Positions 34,238 through 41,894 of a stretch of DNA of 64,000 nt are shown here, one piece after another. This DNA comes from Nocardia lijiangensis NBRC 108240. GTDB taxonomy: Bacteria; Actinomycetota; Actinomycetes; Mycobacteriales; Mycobacteriaceae. Below the pieces are notes generated by a model. It made no database searches. It worked only from the letters and a program-made list of their open reading frames with translations, and was not told where the DNA came from. Each line of letters opens with the position of its first letter. The stretch's first letter is position 1. The translations under genes and the position numbers were made by a program. The stretch lies in assembly GCF_001613045.1 (NCBI RefSeq), contig NZ_BDBP01000004.1:1-64000 (forward strand), given 5' to 3'.

Positions 34238-35550
34238 GCCGCCACCAGCCCATCCCCGTCGGTGGTGCCGTCGCCGAGGTCGTCGGGGTTGAAGTCGCTG
34301 TAATCCTCGGCGGGACCGGTGATTTCGGGTGCCGGGGAGTAGGTGGCGACGATGGCATCGGCGGCGGCGTCGTCCACCCAGTAGGCGCGGACCCGCACGA
34401 ACCCGGTGGAGCCGTCTTCGCCGACGTAGCCGACACCGGGAGTGTGTTCGCTGATCTCGTCGCAGCGCGCGCCGCGGTCGCGGGCACCTTGGCCGTGGAC
34501 CATGGTGGTTTGGGTCGGTTCGTCCAACCGGAGGCCGATGCGGATCGGGAACAGCTGCCTGTTCGGCATCGTCTCCTTGGACGGGTCCTGCAAGGCTGCG
34601 ATCACCGACACTGCCGCCGCGCGACCCTGCGACAACAGCAGCCCGGTCAGGCGCCGGAACTCCTGCTGTTCGTCGCGAGTGGCGTAGGAGGACAGGGAAG
34701 CGGCCTCATCGATGATGATCAGGATCAGCGGCTCGTCGGTGCTGGGGACGATCTTGCGGATGCCCTGGGCGCGCATCCGGGCCAGGCGCTCACGCATCTC
34801 CTCGACCGCCTCGGTGAGCATGGCGAGGATGGTTGCGGTGTCGGTGGAGAAGCGGACGAACAGCTTGTTCTCGCCGCGGCCGAACTCCGCGCCGCCCTTC
34901 GGGTCTGCCAGCCACACATCCACCAGACCGGTGAGGATGGCCATGCCGAGAGCGGCCAGGATCGACCACAACACCGAACCCTTACCCGAACCGGTGGCAC
35001 CGGCGAGCAGGATGTGCCCGTACAGGACACGCAGCCGCCAGGTCTCGTAGTCCTCGGTGACCCCGACCGGGACCGCCTCCAGGTCCACCACGCTGTGAAC
35101 CGCACCCGGCAACACTGACGGGGCAGCGAGGGTGTCCCACGCCCTCACCTGGAGACGGACCCAGCTCGGAGCAGGCGACGACGCTGTCACCTTTGGGACG
35201 CCGAGATAGGTGGCGAACTGGGCCAAGGTCTCGTCATTCGACCAATCCGCCAAGGACTGGCCGCCGAGCATCAGAATCTCGACATCGAGGCCGTGGTCGG
35301 TGTAGTCGTAGCGCTCCACGTAGGGGAATCCGCCGTCGATCGACCCCAGACCGAGGGCGGCGAGCATCAGGTTGGTCTGCGAGGGTTCAGCCAGGATCGA
35401 CACCGCGGTCCGCAGCTCGGGCGGGGCGTCGGCGACGATGTCGGCGACCGTCAGCGGGCGCGGACCCGAGCCGAGGTGGCGAAGCCAGGCCAGACCACCG
35501 GCCGCGGCGAGACTGCCGCCCGTGACGACAAGGCTTGTCAGCGTGGTCAT
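34234..35550 (-). CDS. FtsK/SpoIIIE-type DNA translocase (TraSA/TraB-like)
   Basis: This 438-residue protein starts at ATG 35550. A short N-terminal hydrophobic patch is followed by an FtsK-like ATPase domain. Walker A is LLAGATGSGKGSVLWS, Walker B is PLILIIIDEAASL, and SQGRAAAVSVIAALQDPSK is a conserved sensor region. In AICEs this single protein pumps double-stranded DNA between mycelial cells, without relaxase or type IV system. The usual C-terminal winged helix for clt recognition is not obvious, the tail being acidic. Confidence 0.9.
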   Translation of the reverse strand: MTTLTSLVVTGGSLAAAGGLAWLRHLGSGPRPLTVADIVADAPPELRTAVSILAEPSQTNLMLAALGLGSIDGGFPYVERYDYTDHGLDVEILMLGGQSLADWSNDETLAQFATYLGVPKVTASSPAPSWVRLQVRAWDTLAAPSVLPGAVHSVVDLEAVPVGVTEDYETWRLRVLYGHILLAGATGSGKGSVLWSILAALGMAILTGLVDVWLADPKGGAEFGRGENKLFVRFSTDTATILAMLTEAVEEMRERLARMRAQGIRKIVPSTDEPLILIIIDEAASLSSYATRDEQQEFRRLTGLLLSQGRAAAVSVIAALQDPSKETMPNRQLFPIRIGLRLDEPTQTTMVHGQGARDRGARCDEISEHTPGVGYVGEDGSTGFVRVRAYWVDDAAADAIVATYSPAPEITGPAEDYSDFNPDDLGDGTTDGDGLVAA

Positions 35551-35807
35551 TACGCCGCCGCCTTCACCAGATCGACGCGGTAGGCCAACGCGTCGTGTTC
35601 GGCCAACGCCGCAGCGACCTCGGCGACCAGGACGCGCGCGTCATCGATGTGAAGCCACAGCGTCAGGTCCGATCCGAAGAACACACCGACCTTGGCGGCA
35701 GCGTTGGCCGTGTACTTGCCGCCGCCGTACACGAACTCGTGTTCAGGCCGGTACTCCGCCTCGGGCGGGTCGGCGATCCGGCCGCTGGATACGAACGAGA
35801 TCGACAT
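35550..35807 (-). CDS. Small AICE protein, 85 residues
   Basis: ATG 35807 to TAA at 35550, sharing 1 nt with the translocase start. It has a beta-rich centre (YTANAAAKVGVFFGSDLTLWLHIDDARVLVAEVAAALAEHD). Comparable small proteins sit beside Spd genes in other elements. No named family is recognised. Confidence 0.55.
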   Translation of the reverse strand: MSISFVSSGRIADPPEAEYRPEHEFVYGGGKYTANAAAKVGVFFGSDLTLWLHIDDARVLVAEVAAALAEHDALAYRVDLVKAAA

Positions 35808-35808
35808 G

Positions 35809-36483
35809 TCAGGCACCCCCAACAGGGACAGCGATCGGCAGCATCTGCTGCACCGGTCGCGATGAACGAACAGGAACGGGAACCGGCGCGACCACACGCG
35901 GCGCAGCCGGACGAATCTCGAGAACCGGCACCGGAAGCGCAGCGGTGACCGGTTCGGGATCAGGAGCCGTCACCGCAGCCGGAGCCGCAGCAGGCTCGGA
36001 CACCGGGACGGGATCGGATACGGACTCGGGTTCGGCCGGAGCCGCGACAGGCGCGGGAGCCGAACGGCGTTGCGCTGAACGGAACAACAGCGCGAGACCG
36101 TGCGTGTCGGCGAGCAAGCTGATCGGAGCGATAGCCGCGACCATGGCGGCAGCCCACGGCGGGAGGTCACGACCGTCCGCGACCGCGTGCAGTGAGTTGC
36201 CCGCCACCGAGACTGCCGCGCCGACCACCAGGACCGTGACGAAGAACCGGCGTTCCCGGCCGGAGCACACCAGCACCCCAGCCGTTGCCAGCAGGATCGT
36301 GCCGTCCACGATCAGCGGGAACAGCCACGCATCTTGCTCGGGGATGTGCGCCAGCTCGGCGAGGTCTTCCAGGGTGGAGAACGACAGCCGGAACGCCGCC
36401 GCTCCCACGCTCAGGATGATGACCACGGCGGACCAACGCGCCCAACGCATCCCCGCCGACATCGTCTGGTCCGCCGCGCTCAT
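35809..36483 (-). CDS. DUF2637-family membrane protein (Spd-like spread protein)
   Basis: This 224-residue protein has four membrane helices in residues 15-135 (WSAVVIILSVGAAAFRLSF, DAWLFPLIVDGTILLATAGVLVC, FFVTVLVVGAAVSVAGNSLHAV, AAAMVAAIAPISLLADTHGLAL). A Pro/Ala/Glu/Val-rich tail follows. DUF2637 proteins are standard in actinobacterial plasmids and AICEs, where they are linked to spread of the element through mycelium. It is separated from the Pra-like gene by 2 bp. Confidence 0.8.
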   Translation of the reverse strand: MSAADQTMSAGMRWARWSAVVIILSVGAAAFRLSFSTLEDLAELAHIPEQDAWLFPLIVDGTILLATAGVLVCSGRERRFFVTVLVVGAAVSVAGNSLHAVADGRDLPPWAAAMVAAIAPISLLADTHGLALLFRSAQRRSAPAPVAAPAEPESVSDPVPVSEPAAAPAAVTAPDPEPVTAALPVPVLEIRPAAPRVVAPVPVPVRSSRPVQQMLPIAVPVGGA

Positions 36484-36485
36484 CG

Positions 36486-36941
36486 TCAGGCCGCCTTCGC
36501 CTGGCGGGCCGCACCCGGATCGGCCGGAGCCTGCTTCGCACCCGAGGTGTCCCCGGCGATACCGGTGGCCCGGATCGTCCAGCCAATCGACTTGAACTCA
36601 CCCGAACCCTGGATCTTCGGCTTGATCTGCAAGCCCTCCAACACGATCGGAGTGATACCGGGCATCAGCGGCGCAGCCGAGGGAACCGGCTGCACATCCG
36701 CCACGAACGTCACATCGAACGAAGTGCTCCTCGCGCCCGAACCCGCGGGATCGGTCACCGTGCCCTTCCACAGACGCTTGCCCGTGCCGTTGCCGTCGTT
36801 GTCCAGGTCCACCCGCTGCCGCTTCGGCGCGTTACGGTCCGAACTGAACTCCGTCATCGGCTGGACCTCGCCCATCAGCACCAGCCCCATCGGGAACGCC
36901 TCACCGAAATTCACGCTGAACCACACATCCTTTAGTGCCAT
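36486..36941 (-). CDS. Pra-like activator of replication, integration and excision
   Basis: This 151-residue protein uses ATG 36941, preceded by AAGGAG at 6 nt. The pattern FPMGLVLMGEVQPMTEF, then RLWKGTVTDP, ITPIVLEGLQIKPKI and SIGWTIRATGI, fits proteins annotated as plasmid replication, integration and excision activator in actinobacterial elements, related to Pra of pSAM2. It is the first gene of the leftward operon and lies directly under the KorSA-like operators, as Pra does. The family call is from pattern memory rather than a search. Confidence 0.65.
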   Translation of the reverse strand: MALKDVWFSVNFGEAFPMGLVLMGEVQPMTEFSSDRNAPKRQRVDLDNDGNGTGKRLWKGTVTDPAGSGARSTSFDVTFVADVQPVPSAAPLMPGITPIVLEGLQIKPKIQGSGEFKSIGWTIRATGIAGDTSGAKQAPADPGAARQAKAA

Positions 36942-36980
36942 CTCTGCTCCTTGTTTGTGCCTTGACCAGTGCACTTTCTG

Positions 36981-37103
36981 TGCATACGCAACACCGTATA
37001 CGCAGTTGCGTATACGCACAAGGCTTGTGCGTATACGCAGTTGCAAGATGGGTTGACGCGCAAGCGCGCGAAGGCGCGTAGCCTGACTATTTGCGTATAC
37101 GCA
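36981..37103. promoter_or_regulatory. KorSA-like operator cluster: three perfect TGCGTATACGCA palindromes plus variants
   Basis: Perfect 12-bp palindromes lie at 37007-37018, 37028-37039 and 37092-37103. Degenerate copies are at 36981-36990 (TGCATACGCA) and about 36994-37004 (CCGTATACGCA). Spacing of 21 bp puts the first two on the same helix face. They fill the divergent gap between the Pra-like gene and the GntR gene, so the regulator should repress both. A TTGACG at 37053-37058 could be the -35 of the GntR gene. Confidence 0.8.
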
Positions 37104-37147
37104 GTTGTGTATCGACAGAACGGCCGATACGAGCGAAGGGGTAATCC

Positions 37148-37828
37148 ATGACTGAACCTGCGTACGTCCGGATCGCAGGAGAGATCGCACGCGACATCCG
37201 CAGCGGCGCTCTACCCGCCCGGACACAACTACCGAGCTACGCGGAGCTGGCGAAACAGCACAACGTCTCGGAGATCGTCATCCGCAGGGTCAGGGACCTA
37301 CTCCTGAGCCAGGGGCTTGTCACCGCGATCGAACGGCGCGGCTTGTTCGTCGCCGCCCGGCCGACCCTGGTTCGCATCTCACCCGAGCGGCAGATGGAGG
37401 ACCCCGAGGTGACCTTCGGCAACGAAGCGGCCGGAGGAGACGACGGAGTCCGCATCGATCGCGAGTCGTCGATAGTGCCAGCGGACGCCGAACTGGCGGA
37501 CATCTTCGGGATCAATCCCGGTGACGACATCGAGCACATCACCGTCGCCGCCTCCGAATTCGGGCGCCCGACTTCGATTTCCGACAGCTACCAACTGCCC
37601 GGCACGAACGTTGCCGACGCCGAGCAGCTGGAAGAGACGCTGGCCGACCGGCCGCCGTCACCGACACATGCCGTCTGGCTCGAGGTCGGATCCGGCGAGC
37701 TGGTGAAAACCGTCCACCAGCGGTTCCTCAAGAACGATGGACGAGTGCTGATGGTCTCCGACGTGTCCTATCCCAAGGACCGCTACGACTCGTTCGTCTT
37801 CCGCATGAACCTCGAGCCACAACCCTGA
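37148..37828 (+). CDS. GntR/UTRA-family repressor (KorSA-like)
   Basis: This 226-residue protein uses ATG 37148 with AAGGGG upstream. The GntR winged helix is at residues 1-70 (IAGEIARDIRSGALPARTQLPSYAELAKQHNVSEIVIRRVRDLL), followed by a UTRA-like effector domain. KorSA of pSAM2 represses pra and itself and so keeps the element integrated. The location facing the Pra-like gene over three palindromes is the same arrangement. A hairpin terminator follows at 37844. Confidence 0.85.
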   Translation: MTEPAYVRIAGEIARDIRSGALPARTQLPSYAELAKQHNVSEIVIRRVRDLLLSQGLVTAIERRGLFVAARPTLVRISPERQMEDPEVTFGNEAAGGDDGVRIDRESSIVPADAELADIFGINPGDDIEHITVAASEFGRPTSISDSYQLPGTNVADAEQLEETLADRPPSPTHAVWLEVGSGELVKTVHQRFLKNDGRVLMVSDVSYPKDRYDSFVFRMNLEPQP

Positions 37829-37843
37829 CCAACCACAACCGAG

Positions 37844-37875
37844 CATGGCCCGATCCCACCGCGGACCGGGCCATG
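37844..37875. terminator. Hairpin between the GntR and methyltransferase-like genes
   Basis: CATGGCCCG pairs with CGGGCCATG around a 14-nt loop and is followed by TTTCGTTT on the plus strand. It sits between two convergent genes. Confidence 0.75.
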
Positions 37876-37887
37876 TTTCGTTTCCGG

Positions 37888-38721
37888 CTACGGTTGCCGA
37901 ACCCAGCCTTGCGCGACGTCTGCAAGGTTCCACCAGGACACATACTGTTCATCGACGCTCTCCAGCGACCAGTCCGCCGCCAGCCGATCGAAGAACGCAT
38001 CGTCACCGGTCATTCCGCCCTTGGGCTCACCCATAAACACCAGGCGCCGACCACCCCGCGATTCGAACAGCTCCAGGGCCTCGGATGCCATGGAGTTACC
38101 CCAGCCCGGCGGCCAGCACAGGAACAACACCGAATCCTCATCCAGCTCGGCGGCGAACTCATCGAGACCGCCGACCGGAAACCACACCGCAGGCTGCCCC
38201 GGAGCGTCCGGAAAGGACGGATTCGCGCAGGCGTCCGGGGGCTCGGAATCGAACGCCTTCACCGTCACACCCTGACCCGCCAGCAGCCACGCCCAGTACC
38301 CGCGACCGGCACCCAGCTCGACCACCGTGCGCCCGCCGCTGAAGGTCTTTACCCAGTCCAGCGTCGCGGGCGAGGGGATCGCATAGGTGTAGGCGGCCTG
38401 GAGGATCGTTTGCACAAAACCCAGCCGAACACTGCCGTTCGAGCTCCCGCCGTTGACCACCCGACGCTCGGCATCAGTCCCAACGGCCGGTCCGACTATC
38501 TCCCAGTAGGGATTGCCGAACTCTGTAGCACCACCGGTCATGAAGTGCACGAACCGAAGATCGAACGCCGCATCAGCCTCAGGGTTCGCAGTCCCCGACA
38601 GCATCGGCGCGGTATCCAGATACTCGGCGACCTTCGGATACTCCGCCATCAACCGTGGCCCATCCTCGAGCAGCGCGGCCAGCTCGGTTCGACGTTCAGG
38701 CGTCAGCGCGAGACCAGTCAT
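37888..38721 (-). CDS. SAM-dependent methyltransferase-like cargo protein
   Basis: This 277-residue protein uses ATG 38721 (ATG 38748 is an alternative). Motif I is TVVELGAGRGYWAWLLA with the acidic end of strand 2 in VKAFDSEPP, and LFLCWPPGWGNSMASEAL is a conserved post-motif. YVSWWNLAD lies near the C-terminus. The CWPP motif recalls, but does not match, the (D/N/S)PP(Y/F/W) motif of amino-methyltransferases. The substrate may be nucleic acid or a small molecule. It is transcribed separately from the transfer operon. Confidence 0.65.
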   Translation of the reverse strand: MTGLALTPERRTELAALLEDGPRLMAEYPKVAEYLDTAPMLSGTANPEADAAFDLRFVHFMTGGATEFGNPYWEIVGPAVGTDAERRVVNGGSSNGSVRLGFVQTILQAAYTYAIPSPATLDWVKTFSGGRTVVELGAGRGYWAWLLAGQGVTVKAFDSEPPDACANPSFPDAPGQPAVWFPVGGLDEFAAELDEDSVLFLCWPPGWGNSMASEALELFESRGGRRLVFMGEPKGGMTGDDAFFDRLAADWSLESVDEQYVSWWNLADVAQGWVRQP

Positions 38722-39124
38722 GCCCTCGATTCTCCAGGCGCACTTCACGTTCCACGAGTGGTTGCTGAAATTCGCTATATAGAGTCAAGGCGCCTGCGGC
38801 GGCGCGTGCGCGCCGCCGCCGCGCGACGACGCGCAGCGGGTCTTGCTCGTACCTCACCGCCCCGGCGCGTCGGCACGTCGGCGACGCGCACGCGCTATCA
38901 GCAGGCGGCCCGGACTCCTTGGCAGCTCTGACAGCATTGACCCGAGCGGTAGACCGGAACGCCACGAAGCCCGACCCGAATTGCTGAACGGAATTCCCGA
39001 GCCCGAATCGGCCGGCATCTACGCCAATCGACGGCCACCAGCGCGCCGACTCCCATACGGTGCTGCCGCACGAGCTTCGCTCGCTTGCCTCGTAGATCAC
39101 CTGCCGCACACCGCGCCGTGACCG
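38722..39124. other. GC-palindrome-rich intergenic region of the AICE
   Basis: The region contains no convincing gene. At 38796-38819 there is a perfect palindrome of 11-bp arms (GCGGCGGCGCG and its complement) with a 2-nt loop, followed by more GCGCG clusters to about 38835. This could be a single-strand origin, a transfer (clt) locus or a strong terminator. The 3' part precedes the nuclease-like gene and should hold its promoter. Confidence 0.4.
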
Positions 39125-40084
39125 TTGCAGCCGACCCAGCTGGAAGTTCTGTTCGGGGATGAGTCCTTCGATCGAGCGGTCCAGTACATGGCCACGTCCA
39201 AGATGGTGTACTTGACCGCAATGGACGAAAACGGACAGTTCACGGCCAAGATCGCCAAATGGCTCCGTGAGCAGGGGTATCCCCTTGAGATGCGCACAGC
39301 CAGAGTGCTGGCGGCGAACGACATTGACACGACCTTGGGCTGGTACTACGCCGATGTCGAGACCGGCCAACAACGCGAGACAGACATCTACGCGTACGCT
39401 CGGCGATCCTACCCCGATGACGAATACGCGGTAGTCCAGGTCAGCCTTGCTATCGAGTGCAAATCGTCGAAGGACAAGCCGTGGATCCTCTTCACTGACG
39501 GCCCTACCCGGATGTCCTCGACGGCACGGAGGGACCAGCGGTTCGTTGCCCCCGATCGGAAATGGATTCGGCCACTACGGGTTGAGTCTGCTGAGCTTCC
39601 TCTTCTTGATGGGTACAGCCCCCACGGGTACGCACTAGTGCGGGCCTTCGCGGGCGACAACCAGGATGCTGCCTTCGGGGCCATGCTGTCGACTGCCAAA
39701 GCCGCCGCGGGGATTCAACGGTGGCACCAGCAAGCGCGTCGCGGGGAAGACACGATCCACTCCATTGTCCTTCCTGTCCTGCTCGTAGACGCTCCGCTCC
39801 TACAGTGCGAATTGGACAGCGACGGCAACGAGCGATTGACTCCGATCGAGCGAGGAACGATCGAGTGGCGCTACCAACTCACTCCGACGGACCCGCCGCA
39901 CACGATAATCACGATAGCCACGCCAGATGCCCTGCCAAGCCTGGCGGAAGACTTGAACGCCACCGCTGACGAAGTGCTCAGGCTGACTACCCCGTGGTAC
40001 TTGGACAAACAGGCGAAAGCTGCCGAACTCCGCTCCAAGGCACAGCTTCTCCTACGTCCCCGACCGGCTGACCTGAGCGAATGA
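39125..40084 (+). CDS. PD-(D/E)XK nuclease-like cargo protein
   Basis: The frame opens right after a stop at 39119-39121, and the first possible start is TTG 39125 (319 residues). ATG 39188 (298 residues) is the more conventional choice, but neither has a good ribosome-binding site. The region QRETDIYAYARRS followed by VSLAIECKSSKDKPW places Asp and E-x-K as in restriction-endonuclease-like folds. No other domain is recognised. As AICE cargo it may be a defence or competition factor, or a remnant with a lost 5' end. Confidence 0.6.
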   Translation: MQPTQLEVLFGDESFDRAVQYMATSKMVYLTAMDENGQFTAKIAKWLREQGYPLEMRTARVLAANDIDTTLGWYYADVETGQQRETDIYAYARRSYPDDEYAVVQVSLAIECKSSKDKPWILFTDGPTRMSSTARRDQRFVAPDRKWIRPLRVESAELPLLDGYSPHGYALVRAFAGDNQDAAFGAMLSTAKAAAGIQRWHQQARRGEDTIHSIVLPVLLVDAPLLQCELDSDGNERLTPIERGTIEWRYQLTPTDPPHTIITIATPDALPSLAEDLNATADEVLRLTTPWYLDKQAKAAELRSKAQLLLRPRPADLSE

Positions 40085-40343
40085 GTTGCTGAAAGAATCC
40101 GGTAGCGGTGGGGACGATGGAGCAGCCTGCGGCCGCTTGGCCTTGGTCTGGGTTGGCCTGCATTGTGTTCGTGCGCCACTCACGCGTCAAGGGCGCCTGT
40201 CGGCGTCACTACGTGATGGCTATCGCCACCCTTGACCCGCGAGCCTCTGCGCACGAAGGGCAGGCCCTACGGGGCAGGCGGGTAGCCAGCCCCCTTCATG
40301 CGCAGGCCAACCCAGACCAGGGCCACCGTGGACCGGACACGAC

Positions 40344-40374
40344 AAAGCGGCGGGGGTGTCAGTCCCGCCGCTTT
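40344..40374 (+). terminator. Hairpin next to the right arm repeat
   Basis: Perfect 11-bp arms AAAGCGGCGGG / CCCGCCGCTTT with a 9-nt loop. It ends 1 bp before the 20-bp arm-like repeat, so it may insulate the att region from transcription of the cargo gene. Confidence 0.65.
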
Positions 40375-40375
40375 G

Positions 40376-40395
40376 GTACGCAGTTCGTACGCAGC
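40376..40395. repeat. Right copy of the 20-bp integrase-arm-like repeat
   Basis: This is identical to 28498-28517 and in the same orientation. It lies 109 bp from the attR core. In the circular form the two copies would flank attP on both sides. Confidence 0.65.
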
Positions 40396-40504
40396 AGCAC
40401 CAGTCGGAGCCATCACGCACCAACGCAAGCAATTTCGCTTTCCAGGTCAGGCCATTACCACCAACGATGCCGACCAACGCCCGACCAGGCAAAACACCCG
40501 TAGT

Positions 40505-40552
40505 CCGCTCTCCTAAAGCGGGTGTCGCAGGTTCGAATCCTGCCGAGGGCAC
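40505..40552 (+). repeat. attR core (48 bp)
   Basis: This exact copy of 28390-28437 marks the right end of the element. Only the 3' half of the tRNA is present here, so it is not a functional gene. Confidence 0.95.
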
Positions 40553-40706
40553 CAACCTGCGCTGCATATGCGCAGGTCAGAACGGTTGAACGGGAGCTAG
40601 GCGCCAAGGAGCTGCTCGTCCTGTTTGCCGCAGGCCTGGCCGTGAGTCACCTGGGGCACGTCGGCACCCTCGAGCTGCCGGAGTAGCGCGGCCGACAAGT
40701 TGGTTC

Positions 40707-41894
40707 TCAGCCCGCTGTCGTGGTGACTCGGGGGCCCGTTCGGTGGGCTACCAGCGCCGGCGCGGCGGCGATGAGCACGGCCAGCGCTGCGTAGCCGACC
40801 GTGAGCGTCGCCGCGGCAGCTACACCGGCGACCAGCAGAGGTCCGCCCGCGTCGCCGAGTTCGCGGCCGAGTTCGGCGGCGCCCATCGTCTGTCCCATTC
40901 GCTCGTCGGGGGTGTCGGCGGCCAAGGTGGCGAACGCCAGCGGCGTGATGAGGCCGGTCCCGATCCCGATGCCGATCGCGGCCAGTAGTACACCGGCAAG
41001 ACCGGGGAGCATGGCGCATCCCAGCCCGGCCGCCGTGATCACCAGTCCGGCCGCGATCCCCTGTCGCGCGGGCAGACGACCGTCGTCCATCGCCCGCCCC
41101 GCGCGCGGCTGCACCACCGCAGCGCTCGCCGCCAGCAGCGAAACCGCAGCGCCGGTGACCAGCGGTCCGAGACCTGCGGCGGCCCCGGACACGGGCAGGA
41201 ATCCGACGCCCACCGACAGTGCGGCGGTTGCCGCGGCGAGTGCGGCGGTCGGCCGCAGGAACGACCCCTCCGAGAGCCGCCGCACGAGGTCGACGACGGT
41301 TTGCCTGGCACGGGGCAGCGGCGGAACCGACGGGACCGCGCATGCCGCCCACACCGCCACCCCGGCCGCCAGCACCGCCATGACCGTGAACAGCAGCGAC
41401 AGCCCGCCGACCCAGACCACGGCACCGCCCAGCAGCGGACCGAGGGTGTAGCCGATGCTCTTGTAGAACCCGTAGCTGCCGAATGCTCTGCCCTGCTTGG
41501 CTTTCGGGTGCAGCCGGGCGACCAGCGCGCTCGCCGCGGGCGAGAACGCCGAGGCGCCAGCGCCCTGGCCGAGGCGGGCCAGCCACAGCCAGCCGGAGTC
41601 GTCGACCACCACGAACACCGCGGACGCGGCCGCAAAGGCGATCAGCCCGCCGATCAGGACCGGACGAGCCCCGACCCGGTCCGCGATCGACCCGAATACC
41701 GGCTTCAACACCACCTCGGCACCGTCGTAGAGGGCGAGCAGCAACCCCAGGTACAGCAGCGAAGTACGCAGATCACCGGTCTCCGCGCCCAGATTCGCCG
41801 CGATGCCGTGTGCGCCGAACGCAGTGGTGAAGCCCGCCGCGTAGAGCGGCCACATCCGCCAGCGGGGTGGCACCGGCGGCGTGGGACCGGTCAT
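40707..41894 (-). CDS. MFS transporter next to chrB
   Basis: This 395-residue transporter has about 12 helices and uses ATG 41894, overlapping the ChrB-like stop by 1 nt (GTG 41897 is an alternative). The MFS loop motif between helices 2 and 3 is PVFGSIADRVGARPVLIGG, and GLGQGAG-like motif LARLGQGAGASAFSPAASALVARL is helix 4. MFS and ChrB-like genes often pair in actinobacteria. Chromate or another toxic solute is a possible substrate. Confidence 0.85.
   Translation of the reverse strand: MTGPTPPVPPRWRMWPLYAAGFTTAFGAHGIAANLGAETGDLRTSLLYLGLLLALYDGAEVVLKPVFGSIADRVGARPVLIGGLIAFAAASAVFVVVDDSGWLWLARLGQGAGASAFSPAASALVARLHPKAKQGRAFGSYGFYKSIGYTLGPLLGGAVVWVGGLSLLFTVMAVLAAGVAVWAACAVPSVPPLPRARQTVVDLVRRLSEGSFLRPTAALAAATAALSVGVGFLPVSGAAAGLGPLVTGAAVSLLAASAAVVQPRAGRAMDDGRLPARQGIAAGLVITAAGLGCAMLPGLAGVLLAAIGIGIGTGLITPLAFATLAADTPDERMGQTMGAAELGRELGDAGGPLLVAGVAAAATLTVGYAALAVLIAAAPALVAHRTGPRVTTTAG

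Larger units (their letters stand above)
40085..40504. other. Right-end non-coding region of the AICE with long inverted repeats
   Basis: An exact 18-bp inverted repeat, TGGTCTGGGTTGGCCTGC at 40144-40161 and its complement at 40302-40319, encloses a 140-bp region with further partial pairing (CGCGTCAAGGG against CCCTTGACCCGCG). It could fold as one long structure. I see no credible gene. A hairpin at 40344-40374, an arm-like repeat at 40376-40395 and a second repeat at 40443-40459 follow before attR. Confidence 0.5.
28390..40552. mobile_element. Integrated pSAM2-type AICE, about 12.1 kb, in tRNA-Arg(CCU)
   Basis: The block is bounded by a perfect 48-bp direct repeat (28390-28437 and 40505-40552) that starts exactly at the 5' edge of the tRNA anticodon stem. 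Next to the tRNA end lie int, xis and a HUH Rep. Further right are an FtsK-type translocase, Spd- and Pra-like genes and a GntR/KorSA-like regulator with operators, which is the classic pSAM2 gene set. Right-end cargo is a methyltransferase-like and a nuclease-like gene. All core genes look intact, so the element may still excise and transfer as double-stranded DNA. Confidence 0.92.

Noticed and set aside
40505..40552. A second tRNA-Arg gene
   Set aside because: Only the 3' half is present, without D-arm or 5' acceptor strand. It is the attR copy of the integration core.
28390..40552. Prophage instead of an AICE
   Set aside because: There are no capsid, portal, terminase or tail genes. HUH Rep, FtsK-type translocase and KorSA/Pra/Spd-like genes point to a conjugative element.
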